NCBI GenBank assembly: GCA_029432795.1
Contig: JARNMJ010000017.1
Span: 1-64,000, forward strand
Direction of reading: 5' to 3'
Source: Pontiellaceae bacterium B12219
GTDB taxonomy: Bacteria; Verrucomicrobiota; Kiritimatiellia; Kiritimatiellales; Pontiellaceae
Length of the DNA: 64,000 nt
Shown here in pieces: positions 1-8,753 of the stretch. Within the stretch, counting starts at the first letter, position 1, and each line of letters opens with the position of its first letter. A program made the translations under genes and the position numbers. Below the pieces are notes generated by a model. That model saw only the letters and a program-made list of their open reading frames with translations, was not told where the DNA came from and searched no databases.

Positions 1-38
1 TTTTTCGTTTCACAAACCGGTTGCCGCCGGATAATTGG

Positions 39-62
39 CAGGCCCGCAGAAAATTGGGCCTG
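39..62 (-). terminator. Hairpin after the iron-uptake operon
   Basis: A perfect 7-bp inverted repeat (CAGGCCC at 39-45, GGGCCTG at 56-62) with a 10-nt loop lies about 30 bases past the stop of the last operon gene. No U-tract follows directly on the minus strand; a T-run only appears near position 1-5. It could be a transcript-stabilising hairpin or a weak terminator. Confidence 0.35.
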
Positions 63-93
63 TGTCTGGGTGCTAACTCCGACAGACTGCTAG

Positions 94-1326
94 CTATTCC
101 GAATCAACTTCCGCCAAATTTAAAATTGCTTCCGCAGATGAATCTGATGGATGCACTTTCAGGTATTCGTTCAAGACCGACGCAGCCTCTCCCGCGCGAC
201 CGTTACTTAACAGCCAGCGCGCATAATCCAGCGCGATGGGTGTGGAATAGTCGGAGTCCAACGTCAGACCCTGCCGGAGCCAGGGTTCGGCATAGTCCGG
301 GGCCGGTTCCGAAACCGCCAGATGCGCGGCCCAGCGCCACAGGGTCAGATCGGACTCCGGATATTGCAGCAAAGCCGTCAGCGCTTCGTTGGCTTTATCA
401 AATTGATTCCCATGCAGCGAAACCACGGCACGGACGCGCCAATAGCGAAAGTCTTCGGTCTGTTCAAATCCGTCCAGCCATTGGGAGGCGGTTTTATAAT
501 CCTCCAGCATGACCGCGGCCTGAACACAGTAAAGCGCCGTGTCGGAATCCGGTTTATTTTCCATAATCACTTCGGCCTGCTTCATTGCTTCCAACCGATG
601 CCCGGCCGAGAGCTGGGCCAGCAGATGCTGCCGCCGAAGCTGCAGATCGTCAGGATTGGCCAGAACCGCGGCTTCGAGACGGGCCCGTTGTAAATCGCTT
701 TGGTCTTCCGATCCGGAGGCCCGGGTTTGCCACCAACGGTTCTCTGACGGTTCCTGCACCAGCATCACATCCGTAGCCCGCAGAATATCAGCCGCCTCTC
801 CGTCCTCAACGGCCTGATGCACATCCATTTCCCGCAGGTAGGGAGAACCGGGAAAACGCATCAGACCGAACCGGGTTAATTCCCGCACCAACCGGGAATC
901 ATTCACCTGAACCGCCAAATACAGATACGACTCCAGCGCATTCTGATCGCAGGTGGAAAGGTTCAGGTAGCGCCCAAACAATTCCAATGCTTCCTGCTTT
1001 TTATCCAGCTCCGCCAAACAGACCGCCAGTGTAATTCCAAAGCGTTCATCCTGATTCGCTTTAAAGGCGGTGCGAAGCGGTTCTTCCGCCTGCTGCGGAT
1101 CGCCCTGCGCCAGATAAATCTGGCCGAGTGTATTATGCCAAAGTGCGTTGCGCGCCCCTTTGAATTTATTCAGCACCGCAACGGCTTCTTCCCACTGCTC
1201 CGCCTGAATTGCCGTCTGGACGGCCTCCAGCGTTTTGCCCATTTCGGGCGATACAGCGGGAACCGTTCCAAAGGCTGGAACAATCAAAATGGCAAACAGG
1301 AGAACAGGAATCAGTTTCTTTTTCAT
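94..1326 (-). CDS. Exported TPR protein at the end of a TonB operon
   Basis: A 410-residue exported helical-repeat protein. Residues 1-20 form a signal peptide (basic MKKK, hydrophobic core, A-F-G cleavage region). The rest is degenerate tetratricopeptide helices with repeated small/aromatic spacing, for example around YLAQGDPQQAEEPL and WLLSNGRAGEAASVL. No enzymatic motif is visible. The start at 1326 is chosen because its ATG overlaps the tonB stop as ATGA; the longer reading from 1344 would run back into tonB. It is the last gene of the operon. A TPR gene in this place is, as I recall, also seen in vibrio TonB2-type clusters, where it is thought to assist the energy-transducing complex. 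A scaffold role in the periplasm is inference. Confidence 0.85.
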   Translation of the reverse strand: MKKKLIPVLLFAILIVPAFGTVPAVSPEMGKTLEAVQTAIQAEQWEEAVAVLNKFKGARNALWHNTLGQIYLAQGDPQQAEEPLRTAFKANQDERFGITLAVCLAELDKKQEALELFGRYLNLSTCDQNALESYLYLAVQVNDSRLVRELTRFGLMRFPGSPYLREMDVHQAVEDGEAADILRATDVMLVQEPSENRWWQTRASGSEDQSDLQRARLEAAVLANPDDLQLRRQHLLAQLSAGHRLEAMKQAEVIMENKPDSDTALYCVQAAVMLEDYKTASQWLDGFEQTEDFRYWRVRAVVSLHGNQFDKANEALTALLQYPESDLTLWRWAAHLAVSEPAPDYAEPWLRQGLTLDSDYSTPIALDYARWLLSNGRAGEAASVLNEYLKVHPSDSSAEAILNLAEVDSE

Positions 1327-2012
1327 TTTACAGGTGGCGTCCAATCTAGGCGTAAACGATACATCGTGGCAACGGGCCGGCCCTCTTCCATGGCAGGCCT
1401 GAAACGGGCATTCAGCGCCCCTTTCAGGGCGGCTTTATCAAATATTCCACGCGGTGTGGAAGAGACCAGTTTGGCATGTTCAACTTTACCGGCGGCGGAA
1501 ATTTTCAGCTCCAGCACCGATTCCCCGGTCATCTTCCGGGCCCGGGCCACACTGGGATAAAAACGATCAAACACCTGCCGGTTTAATAACTGAGGCGAGC
1601 GGTTCTGCGCCCCCGTTCCGGCGGAACTTCCGCTGGCTACCGTATAGTTTCCAAGATCTGGAAAAAAGAGCCCCGGTTCGGGCATCACGGACGGGTCGAT
1701 GTGCGCAGGCGCGGAAATATCAAATGGAATATCAAAAGACGGCGGGCGGGCGGGCCCGTCTACCGCCGAGGGCAAAGCTGACTTCCAGGCACTGGAAGAA
1801 GCTCCCGAAGCCACCTGCTGCAGCTGCGGTTCCGGCGGAGGCGGTTCTTCGATGATTGAAGCCGTCGCTCGCGGCGCAACCTCCGTTTCGGGTTCAACCT
1901 GTTCCACAATCATGCCGAGCAGCAGCCCGTTGACCACCAGACTGAACAGCACGGCCAGCGGCCAGCGGATCCAGTTCCGTTTGCTATTTAACTGTTGCGG
2001 CAAGGTCAACAT
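1323..2012 (-). CDS. tonB: TonB-family energy transducer
   Basis: A 229-residue TonB-type protein that couples the proton-driven ExbB/ExbD motor to the outer-membrane receptor. One N-terminal membrane anchor (about residues 13-35, W-P-L-A-V-L-F core) is followed by an acidic/proline linker (EEPPPPEPQ) and a C-terminal TonB domain (last 90 residues) with ESVLELKISAAGKVEHAKLV and a terminal RLRLDW strand. The linker is short and acidic, not the long Pro-Lys/Glu-Pro spacer of E. coli TonB; this suits the TonB2 class. The start at 2012 has GGGAGG 12 bases upstream and overlaps the exbD 3' end by 29 bases; the alternative start at 2039 has no better ribosome site. It is co-transcribed with every neighbour from 94 to 10819. 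Confidence 0.85.
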   Translation of the reverse strand: MLTLPQQLNSKRNWIRWPLAVLFSLVVNGLLLGMIVEQVEPETEVAPRATASIIEEPPPPEPQLQQVASGASSSAWKSALPSAVDGPARPPSFDIPFDISAPAHIDPSVMPEPGLFFPDLGNYTVASGSSAGTGAQNRSPQLLNRQVFDRFYPSVARARKMTGESVLELKISAAGKVEHAKLVSSTPRGIFDKAALKGALNARFRPAMEEGRPVATMYRLRLDWTPPVK

Positions 2013-2385
2013 GTAACGCCCCGGCCTCCCGGCTGACATCCATTGCGTGCATCAGATCGGCCGTGGAAGTCTGGCCGTCTGCGTGAAGAACAACATGATC
2101 GGATCCCTTTTTCGCCAACTGCTGTGCAATCGCCGCCTGGGCAAAATGACCCGCAATTTCGTTGTTTACGTAAATATCTCCGCGCCGGTCCACCGAAATA
2201 TGCACGGCATTATCCTGCCGGCTTTCCGCCTGCGTACTGGCGGGCGGATCCAGCTCGACCACCGAATCTTCGGTCATGCGCGCTGTCACCAACGTGAAAA
2301 TAAGCAGGAGAAAAACCATATCGATCATGGGGCCCATATCGATGGTTGCAACGTCCTTGCTGCGTCCTCTTAAGCGGCCCCGCAT
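1984..2385 (-). CDS. exbD: ExbD/TolR biopolymer transport protein
   Basis: A 133-residue ExbD-type subunit. A short cytoplasmic N-terminus rich in Arg is followed by one membrane helix (about residues 17-37) carrying the essential aspartate in the GPMIDMVFLLLIF motif. A periplasmic alpha/beta domain follows. Known role: with ExbB it forms the proton channel that energises TonB. The start is the ATG at 2385, with GGAGG 7 bases upstream; a GTG at 2388 is possible. Its start overlaps the stop of exbB. It is near the usual family length of 130-145. Confidence 0.9.
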   Translation of the reverse strand: MRGRLRGRSKDVATIDMGPMIDMVFLLLIFTLVTARMTEDSVVELDPPASTQAESRQDNAVHISVDRRGDIYVNNEIAGHFAQAAIAQQLAKKGSDHVVLHADGQTSTADLMHAMDVSREAGALHVDLAATVK

Positions 2386-2888
2386 CACCCGGCCTCCTGC
2401 ATAAATTCATTGGCCAGATGACGACCCCGTTCATACAGCCGATCCGAACGGCGGCTCCACATGCGGTGGAAAAAAGCACCGGGAATCGCCAGCACCAACG
2501 CGTATTGCGTAGTGAGCAATGCTTTATCAATGCCCCCCTCCATGCCATTGGTCTGCGCCTGATAGGCCGACATCAGTCCACTCACCGTACCCAGCAGACC
2601 GAGCATAATCAGCACCTGAACCAATCCGGCAATCAACGTGGTTCCGGCCGTCAGCCGCCGCTTTTCCCGCGCCAGCAAATCCTCCAGCGCATCGCCCCGT
2701 TTCCAGTCCCGATAGACTCCATTCAGCTGTTCGCGCCAATACGCACGGCGGCGCTCCGCTCTCCAGCACGGAGAAACGGCTTCGCAGGCCCGTTCAAAAA
2801 GCAGGATGAACAAAAGAATCCCTAATGCTCCAATGATATACAGCCACGGTCCTCCCGACTGCAGCCAGGTTAATGCGGCACTGATCAT
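2385..2888 (-). CDS. exbB: ExbB/MotA/TolQ proton-channel protein (short)
   Basis: A 167-residue MotA/TolQ/ExbB-family protein. It has a membrane helix near residues 15-33 and two more in the conserved C-terminal part (around LIAGLVQVLIMLGLLGTVSG and TTQYALVLAIPGAFFHRM). The small G-T-V-S-G turn and the Thr/Tyr-lined helices are typical of the channel-forming ExbB segment. It is shorter than E. coli ExbB (about 240), as ExbB2-type proteins are. It overlaps the TtpC-like gene by ATGA. It is the second ExbB-type protein in this operon; the larger TtpC-like one precedes it. Confidence 0.88.
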   Translation of the reverse strand: MISAALTWLQSGGPWLYIIGALGILLFILLFERACEAVSPCWRAERRRAYWREQLNGVYRDWKRGDALEDLLAREKRRLTAGTTLIAGLVQVLIMLGLLGTVSGLMSAYQAQTNGMEGGIDKALLTTQYALVLAIPGAFFHRMWSRRSDRLYERGRHLANEFMQEAG

Positions 2889-4216
2889 TCCGAATCCCCT
2901 CCGTTCTGCTCAATGATGACTGCCAGCATGGCGTGCCCGGCCTGTTCAAGCCGGATCACCCGACGATCGATCACCCGGTTGAATGCCGCATGAAGCAGAA
3001 GCAATGGAACCGCCACCACCAGCCCGACCTGGGTGGTGATCAAGGCTTCGGAAATTCCCTGCGACAACGCATCGCCGCCAGCATCGAGCCCCAGCGATTT
3101 AAACGTTTGAATCATCCCCGTCACCGTTCCCAGCAAACCAAGCAGCGGCGCAATGGCGGCGCAGGCGGCAATCATGGTCATCGACCGTTCCAGACGCGGA
3201 ACTTCTTCGAGAATGGCATTTTCAATATGCGATTCGCGCTTATCCCGACTCTCCAACCGCGTGTGCACACCGCAGTGCAGGACGCGCTGAAGCGGCGTTG
3301 CCTGCGCTTCAACCATTGCATGCACTTCATCCCATTCGAATCTTTTCGCACGTTCAATCACGGCATCCATCAGGGCCGGCGGACTTCGGTGACGCACCAT
3401 ATTCACCATGCGTTCGCAGACCAACAGCAGGCCGAACAGACCGACTGCAATGATCGGATAAAGAAAAATTCCGCCGGATGAAAGGTAGTGCTGAATGAAA
3501 CTTTTCTGCTGCGGGGCGGTCTCCAATCGGCGACTCACATCCACCGGAAAGAATCCGGTGCCGGGCGCGTCTTCCGGAGCCACACCAATCAGATAGGCAT
3601 GACCATCCGGCGTATGCTTCACCAAGCCGCGTTGCTGCGGGTTATTACCGAGCGCAATCGTCTGCACATTGCCAATGCGCACCACCGGCACCACAACCAT
3701 TGCTCCGTCATGATCCAGCAGCTCCATCTCCTCCTCGCGGATCCCGGTTTGGGAGAACAGTGCGGCAAGCTGTTCCCGGATTCCCTCGTTCAACGCCTTC
3801 TGAATGTCTGCCCAGGATTCATCCAGCATCACCGCCACGCGCGCGGCCAGCAGCAGTTCGCGTAAGAGTTGCTGATTGCGAGCCGCATCCAGCGAACCGC
3901 GAACTTTCAGTTCATTGAATTCCTCCTCGGCCACCACCCGATCGAAGGCCGCCTGCTCAGCATCGGCTTTCGCCAGAGCCAAATCGGCATAAGCCTGTTT
4001 TACTTTTTCCGACAGCTCGGCATGCTCTTTACTCACCTCAGAACGCAAGGCAACCAATTCAGCCGCAGCCTGCGCCTCTTTTTCTTTCGCCGCACTCAGT
4101 AAATCGTCCGCAGTCTGGGCAAATACAGAGCCGGAAATTAACCACAAAGATACGAAGAGCACGAAGGATTTCCCGTTTCGAGTTTCACGTTTCAAGCTTC
4201 CCGTTTCCCGTTTCAT
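2885..4216 (-). CDS. ttpC: TtpC-like large ExbB-family protein
   Basis: A 443-residue exported ExbB-like protein. It has a signal peptide (residues 1-34), a periplasmic coiled coil (about 40-115, Ala/Glu/Lys-rich heptads), a middle domain, then a MotA/TolQ/ExbB channel domain from about residue 245 with helices near GGIFLYPIIAVGLFG, IAPLLGLLGTVTG and VGLVVAVPLLLLH. This architecture matches TtpC, the fourth component required by the vibrio TonB2 system (established for Vibrio). The start at 4216 is preceded by AGGAGGTG and overlaps the DUF3450 stop (ATGA). Oddity: its first 26 codons are encoded by two short-period repeats (seven GAAACGG-like heptamers at 4166-4214, then CTTCGTGCT-like 9-mers at about 4138-4165). 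See findings. Confidence 0.85.
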   Translation of the reverse strand: MKRETGSLKRETRNGKSFVLFVSLWLISGSVFAQTADDLLSAAKEKEAQAAAELVALRSEVSKEHAELSEKVKQAYADLALAKADAEQAAFDRVVAEEEFNELKVRGSLDAARNQQLLRELLLAARVAVMLDESWADIQKALNEGIREQLAALFSQTGIREEEMELLDHDGAMVVVPVVRIGNVQTIALGNNPQQRGLVKHTPDGHAYLIGVAPEDAPGTGFFPVDVSRRLETAPQQKSFIQHYLSSGGIFLYPIIAVGLFGLLLVCERMVNMVRHRSPPALMDAVIERAKRFEWDEVHAMVEAQATPLQRVLHCGVHTRLESRDKRESHIENAILEEVPRLERSMTMIAACAAIAPLLGLLGTVTGMIQTFKSLGLDAGGDALSQGISEALITTQVGLVVAVPLLLLHAAFNRVIDRRVIRLEQAGHAMLAVIIEQNGGDSE

Positions 4217-4953
4217 CGTCCCACCTCCTGAAAGGGCAGATAAACCCAATGCGGTGCGCGGCGCCCTTCCACAATCTGAAACGCCTTGCGCAGCTCCGCC
4301 TGCAGTTTTCCAGCCCTTGGAAACGCAACCAGTTCCACGCCCCCTTCCGCATCGGCCGGAGGAATCAGAAAGCCGGTCTGACCGGTGGTTTCATCGAGCC
4401 ACCAGCCCAGCGTCGTTCCCACAAGCAAGGCTTTCACCTTTACCGCGCGATTACCCAACAGGCCCACCATCGTACGGACTTCAATATTCCGGGAGGCGTC
4501 CTCGGTCGCTTTCCAGCGCGACATCGCCTGTTGCCATTGCTCCTTGAGTTCACCATAGGGCTTGCTCATTTCCGGAACCGTGCCGGGAATAGAGCGCAAT
4601 GAAATCTGATCCAGCGTCGCGTGCACTTCATTCATCAGCTCAATGCAGACCCGGCTTATGTTTTCACCGGCCTCCTGCGTTCGCATCAGTTCTTTCGATA
4701 CCGCGCTGAAGCGTTCCGTTTGCCTGCGATCGGCCTCGGCCTTTACGCGCTGTTGTGCGGCAGCCGCTTCAATGCTTCCGATGAGCGTTTCCATTCTGGC
4801 GCGATTATCCTGCCACGCCCGATATTCCGCATCGCGCGCACTGCGCAGCCGATTGGCTTCCGCCAGATGATCTTCCACCTGTTTATGAAGCGGTGTTTCT
4901 TCCGCGACAACAACGGTGATCCATAGAAGGGAGATGAATATTTTTTTCAGCAT
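4213..4953 (-). CDS. DUF3450 periplasmic coiled-coil protein
   Basis: A 246-residue exported protein matching the DUF3450 type found next to TtpC/ExbB2/ExbD2/TonB2 genes. The signal peptide spans residues 1-17 (MLKKIFISLLW). An alpha-helical coiled-coil region (20-115, Ala/Arg/Glu-rich) is followed by a mixed C-terminal domain with a WWLDETTGQTGF segment. No catalytic motif is visible. The start at 4953 is supported by GGAG about 10 bases upstream and a 7-base overlap with the ABC ATPase 3' end. The function is not established; the gene order suggests it contacts the periplasmic part of the TonB-ExbB-ExbD-TtpC complex. Confidence 0.82.
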   Translation of the reverse strand: MLKKIFISLLWITVVVAEETPLHKQVEDHLAEANRLRSARDAEYRAWQDNRARMETLIGSIEAAAAQQRVKAEADRRQTERFSAVSKELMRTQEAGENISRVCIELMNEVHATLDQISLRSIPGTVPEMSKPYGELKEQWQQAMSRWKATEDASRNIEVRTMVGLLGNRAVKVKALLVGTTLGWWLDETTGQTGFLIPPADAEGGVELVAFPRAGKLQAELRKAFQIVEGRRAPHWVYLPFQEVGR

Positions 4954-5732
4954 GAGACAGGCTCCAAAGCAGCAATCACCACCGGCGCGCCGTCGCCGGG
5001 AGCCGGCACGATGGTTGATTCAATATTATACAATTCGCGGATCAGTTCCGGCGTGACAATGTCGGCGGGCTTTCCCTGCGCAACCAGCTGCCCGTCGCGC
5101 ATGGCCACCAGACGATCCGCATAGCGGGCGGCAGCGATTAAATCGTGCAGGACCACCACCACGGTTTTACCGCTCGCCGCAAGTTGTTTCACCAGCGCAA
5201 GCACTTCAGACTGATGACCGATATCAAGCATACTGGTCGGTTCATCCAGTAGAATAATCGGCGATTCCTGTGCCAGCGACATCGCCAGCCAGCAGCGCTG
5301 CCGCTGCCCGCCCGACAGGCTTTCGAGCGGACGGGCGGCCAGCTCGGTAATCCCGGTCTGCTGCATCGCCGCGGCCACCACTTCTTCATCGCGCTTCGAC
5401 CAACGCTGGAAAAGGCCCTGATGCGGATGACGGCCGTATTGAACCAGAGCCTGAACGGTGATGCCTTCCGGCGCAACCGGACTTTGCGGAAGCAGCGCCA
5501 CATACTGCGCCCGTTCCTTTCCATGGATCCGGCGTATATTTTTTTCGTCGTATAAAACCGCCCCTTCTTCCAACGATTGGAGACCGGAAATCCCGCGCAG
5601 CAAAGTGGATTTTCCACAGCCGTTCGGACCCACCAACACCGTCACCTCGCCGGCGGGAATATGCAGTGAAACACTATCGACCGCGCGATGGCGGCCATAA
5701 CTGATCGAAACTTTTTTAACAGAAATATTCAT
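4947..5732 (-). CDS. Iron-siderophore ABC transporter ATPase (FepC-type)
   Basis: A 261-residue ABC ATPase of the FecE/FepC/BtuD class. It hydrolyses ATP to drive siderophore import through the two FecCD permeases encoded just upstream. Walker A is GPNGCGKST (about residues 35-43), the Q-loop lies at LLPQSP, the signature is LSGGQRQR, Walker B is IILLDEPTSMLD, and the switch His is in VVVLHDL. The start at 5732 is chosen because its ATG overlaps the permease stop (ATGA) and begins the conserved N-terminal strand; the open frame extends further upstream only inside the permease gene. Confidence 0.92.
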   Translation of the reverse strand: MNISVKKVSISYGRHRAVDSVSLHIPAGEVTVLVGPNGCGKSTLLRGISGLQSLEEGAVLYDEKNIRRIHGKERAQYVALLPQSPVAPEGITVQALVQYGRHPHQGLFQRWSKRDEEVVAAAMQQTGITELAARPLESLSGGQRQRCWLAMSLAQESPIILLDEPTSMLDIGHQSEVLALVKQLAASGKTVVVVLHDLIAAARYADRLVAMRDGQLVAQGKPADIVTPELIRELYNIESTIVPAPGDGAPVVIAALEPVSC

Positions 5733-6784
5733 CCAGCATTCCTTTTTGGAAGGACCAGCAACAGCAGAAGAAACAGGCCGCCGAAAATGCGGCAAACCAC
5801 GCCAACGGGAAGCTCAATCGGGGCAAGCAGCATCCGGCCGGCCAGATCGCCGCCCAGCGCCAACAGCCCGCCGGTCAACAGCGAGCCGACCACAGCAACC
5901 TTCGACGAACGAACCAACCGGCTGACTGCAATGGGTGCGGCCAACGCCAGAAAGGCGAGCGGACCGCCCACCGACAGACCGAGCCCGGCGGAAAGCACCG
6001 CCACAAAGATCGTCTGCAGCTTGACCGACTTCACCGAAACGCCGCAGCCGGAGGCGATGGTTTCGTCGAACGAAAAAAGATTGATGTGCCGCTGGAGCGA
6101 AAGGGCCCAGGGAACACAGATGAGCAAACCGAACATGGCCGGCAGTGCATGTTCAAAACCGCGCCCGACAAACGATCCGATGCTCCAGACATACACCGCC
6201 GTGGCATGCTGAATATGCCCCCGGCTCAGCATCAGTTCATTCACGGAACGGAACAACTGCGATACACCGATTCCGATGACCAGCATGCGGTGACCGTGCG
6301 AACCGACATTCCGGCTCAGCAGCATCAGAATGGAAAAAGCCAGCAGCGCACCGCCACAGGAAATCCGCCATTCACCCACCACCGGCGAGGCTGCAAACAT
6401 CACCATAATCATGACCATGAACGTGGCGCCGTCATTCACGCCGAGAATATCCGGACTGGCCAGGCGGTTCCGCGTGATGGCCTGCAGCATGGCACCGGAT
6501 AAACCCAGTGCTGCTCCCGCCGACCAGGCCGCAACGGCGCGCGGCAGGCGCACCTCCCCGACCAGCAGGTTCGTCGCCCAATCGGCCGACCCCGTCAGCG
6601 ATTTAAAAACCTGAACGGGATTCAAGGACGTTTCACCCGCCATCAGGGCATAGATAAAGAGCACCAGCGTGATGCTGATCAGCACCAGCGATACGAGGCC
6701 GGCACGATACGGCAACACCCAGGAGAACGAACCTCCTCGTATCACCCTGCCTGCAGGAACCGGTTTTAGATTGGAAATATTCAT
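5729..6784 (-). CDS. FecCD-family siderophore permease (first of pair)
   Basis: A 351-residue inner-membrane permease of the FecCD/BtuC family with about nine to ten hydrophobic helices. The family hallmark region is present: R-L-P-R-A at about 88-92 followed by a Gly-rich helix (LGLSGAMLQAITRNRLASPDILG), and a C-terminal P-I-E-L-P-V-G-V loop before the last helix. It pairs with the permease encoded at 6784-7782 to form a heterodimeric channel. Its ATG overlaps the upstream stop by one base (TAATG), which indicates translational coupling. It has a longer N-terminus than its partner. Confidence 0.9.
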   Translation of the reverse strand: MNISNLKPVPAGRVIRGGSFSWVLPYRAGLVSLVLISITLVLFIYALMAGETSLNPVQVFKSLTGSADWATNLLVGEVRLPRAVAAWSAGAALGLSGAMLQAITRNRLASPDILGVNDGATFMVMIMVMFAASPVVGEWRISCGGALLAFSILMLLSRNVGSHGHRMLVIGIGVSQLFRSVNELMLSRGHIQHATAVYVWSIGSFVGRGFEHALPAMFGLLICVPWALSLQRHINLFSFDETIASGCGVSVKSVKLQTIFVAVLSAGLGLSVGGPLAFLALAAPIAVSRLVRSSKVAVVGSLLTGGLLALGGDLAGRMLLAPIELPVGVVCRIFGGLFLLLLLVLPKRNAG

Positions 6785-7782
6785 TAGCTGTTTAACGAAC
6801 TGAGTTGCTTAGGTGAACGGGCAATATGAATGAGCAAGGGTGCTCCGATCAGCACAACAACCACCGAAACGGGCGATTCGTAGGGCCGCACGATGATCCG
6901 CGAAACCGAATCGGCCAGAAGCAGAACAGATGCTCCCATGATCCCGGAAACGATGAAAAAGAGCGCCATGGAGGATTGTACAAAGTAGCGCGCGGCATAG
7001 GGGGCAATCAATCCGAGCAGTACCACCGGCCCCGTGAGCGCAATGGCGGAACCGGTGAAGAGTGTCACCGCCGCAATGGCGGCAAAACGCGTAACAGCCG
7101 GGCGGTGGCCCAGCCCTTTGGCCACATCATCACCCAGCCGAAGTGCACCCAGACTGCGGGTGATGGCAATCACGATGAGTATCCCGATAAGCGTTCCGGG
7201 CAATGAAGCCATGATTCCATCCAGGGTAACACCGGCCAGCGAACCGAGCACCCAGAAGCGAAACTGATCCAGACTGTTCTGATTCTGCAGCAGGATAAAA
7301 CCGATAACCCCCTGCACGGTGGAGGCAATCGCCAGCCCGGTTAAGACCAACCGCAGCGGCGGAATGGTGATGCCCCCGCGGCCCGCAATGGCCACCACCA
7401 ACATCGTGCCGAAGAGCGCACCGCCAAACGACCAGCCCATATACCCCGACACCGTTTCGGCACCGAAGAAGGTCAGGCCGATCACGACACCCAATGCCGC
7501 CCCGCCGTTAATGCCGAGCAGATCGGTTTCGGCCAACCGGTTGCGGGTGACCGTTTGCAGCAGTGCGCCGGCCAGCCCGAAACAGGTTCCGACCAATATC
7601 GCACCCAGTGTGCGCGGCAAACGGATAGAGACGAGAACCATTTCGACATATTCGGGGTCGTCGCCAAGCGGCCGACCACTCAGGTAGTCGAACACATGCA
7701 GCAACGACACACTGCCGCCGCCCACACCCAGAGAAATGATGCAGGCCGTCAGCAGCCCCAAAATGACGAACAGTATTTTCAT
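6784..7782 (-). CDS. FecCD-family siderophore permease (second of pair)
   Basis: A 332-residue polytopic permease of the FecCD/BtuC family. It contains RLPRTLGAILVGTCFGLAG and TVTRNRLAETDLLG, the conserved coupling region, and the terminal ESPVSVVVVLIG motif. The start at 7782 lies two bases after the stop of the binding lipoprotein gene; the longer frame (to 7854) overlaps that gene and lacks a ribosome site. Together with the 5729-6784 product it forms the import channel for the Fe-siderophore delivered by the lipoprotein at 7785-8753. Confidence 0.9.
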   Translation of the reverse strand: MKILFVILGLLTACIISLGVGGGSVSLLHVFDYLSGRPLGDDPEYVEMVLVSIRLPRTLGAILVGTCFGLAGALLQTVTRNRLAETDLLGINGGAALGVVIGLTFFGAETVSGYMGWSFGGALFGTMLVVAIAGRGGITIPPLRLVLTGLAIASTVQGVIGFILLQNQNSLDQFRFWVLGSLAGVTLDGIMASLPGTLIGILIVIAITRSLGALRLGDDVAKGLGHRPAVTRFAAIAAVTLFTGSAIALTGPVVLLGLIAPYAARYFVQSSMALFFIVSGIMGASVLLLADSVSRIIVRPYESPVSVVVVLIGAPLLIHIARSPKQLSSLNS

Positions 7783-7784
7783 GC

Positions 7785-8753
7785 CTACTTCAATGCACCG
7801 TGTATTTCTTCCACCAGCTGCAACGCGGCAATGGGTCCGCCGGACGAGGTCCACATGGAACCGTCCACTACAACCACCTGACCGGATTTCACGGCCTTCA
7901 ACTGAGCAAAAGCCGGGTTGCTTCGAGCGGCATCGAATGAACGCTGTGCATCGCCTTCGCCCGTGAGCGTACCGAGAAAAACCCAGTCGGCATCGATCAG
8001 ATTAAGGTTTTCAAAACTGATGGTTTTCGAATGGGCGGGCCCTTCCACATCCTGCCCTTCAGGAATGCCCAGTCCCAGATCGCCGGTAATTTTTCGCGCA
8101 AAACTATCCGCGTGCATAAAGGCCGGACCTTTGGGATTCCAACGGATAATGCTGGCTGTCTGCTGAAGCGAATCTCCCAGTTCGGCCTGAATGGATGCCA
8201 CCCGTTCGGCATACGCCTGCTCGAAGGCTTCCGCCTGATCCTGCAGGTTGAGGGCGGCCGCCACGTTCTGCAGCGCGGTGCGCCATCCGTCGTCCACCCG
8301 ATAGGTCCGCACCACCGGGGCAATCTTACGGAGTTTTTTCTCCACCCCGTCATCCATCCAACCGCCGCACAGAATCAGATCCGGCCGGGCACCGATGACC
8401 CGTTCGAACGACGGACGATAGAGCGCGCCCATCAGTTCAATGCCTTCGGTCTGATCCAGCAGATAGCGGGGAAAGGTTTCCTGCCCCCGTCCGGCGCTTG
8501 CACCAAACGGGGTTTCGCCCAGCGCGAGCATGGCATCGAGATCCACTTCGCTAAGCGCAAGCACCCGTTTCGGATGCTCCGGCACTTCCACTTCATTGCC
8601 GAAGGCATCGATGACGATCCTGGTTTTCTGCACGTCGGAATTTCCAACCTCCGGAACTTCGGAAGCCGCCGGTTTACAACCGGATAGAATAACGCCAAAA
8701 GCCGCGGCGAATACCGCGGCCATGGCCAGCATAGTGTGGCGTGTTGATTTCAT
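7785..8753 (-). CDS. Siderophore-binding lipoprotein (FecB/FepB-like)
   Basis: A 322-residue periplasmic binding protein of the FecB/BtuF/FepB clan. The signal sequence ends in the lipobox L-S-G-C (Cys at about residue 26). The ligand-binding fold starts at TRIVIDAFGNEVEVPEHPKR. Segments around ASIIRWNPKGPAFMHADSF and MWTSSGGPIAALQLV resemble siderophore rather than cobalamin binders. It overlaps the receptor gene by TAATG. A lipoprotein binding component is unusual for E. coli-type systems but common elsewhere. The actual ligand cannot be told from sequence. Confidence 0.85.
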   Translation of the reverse strand: MKSTRHTMLAMAAVFAAAFGVILSGCKPAASEVPEVGNSDVQKTRIVIDAFGNEVEVPEHPKRVLALSEVDLDAMLALGETPFGASAGRGQETFPRYLLDQTEGIELMGALYRPSFERVIGARPDLILCGGWMDDGVEKKLRKIAPVVRTYRVDDGWRTALQNVAAALNLQDQAEAFEQAYAERVASIQAELGDSLQQTASIIRWNPKGPAFMHADSFARKITGDLGLGIPEGQDVEGPAHSKTISFENLNLIDADWVFLGTLTGEGDAQRSFDAARSNPAFAQLKAVKSGQVVVVDGSMWTSSGGPIAALQLVEEIHGALK

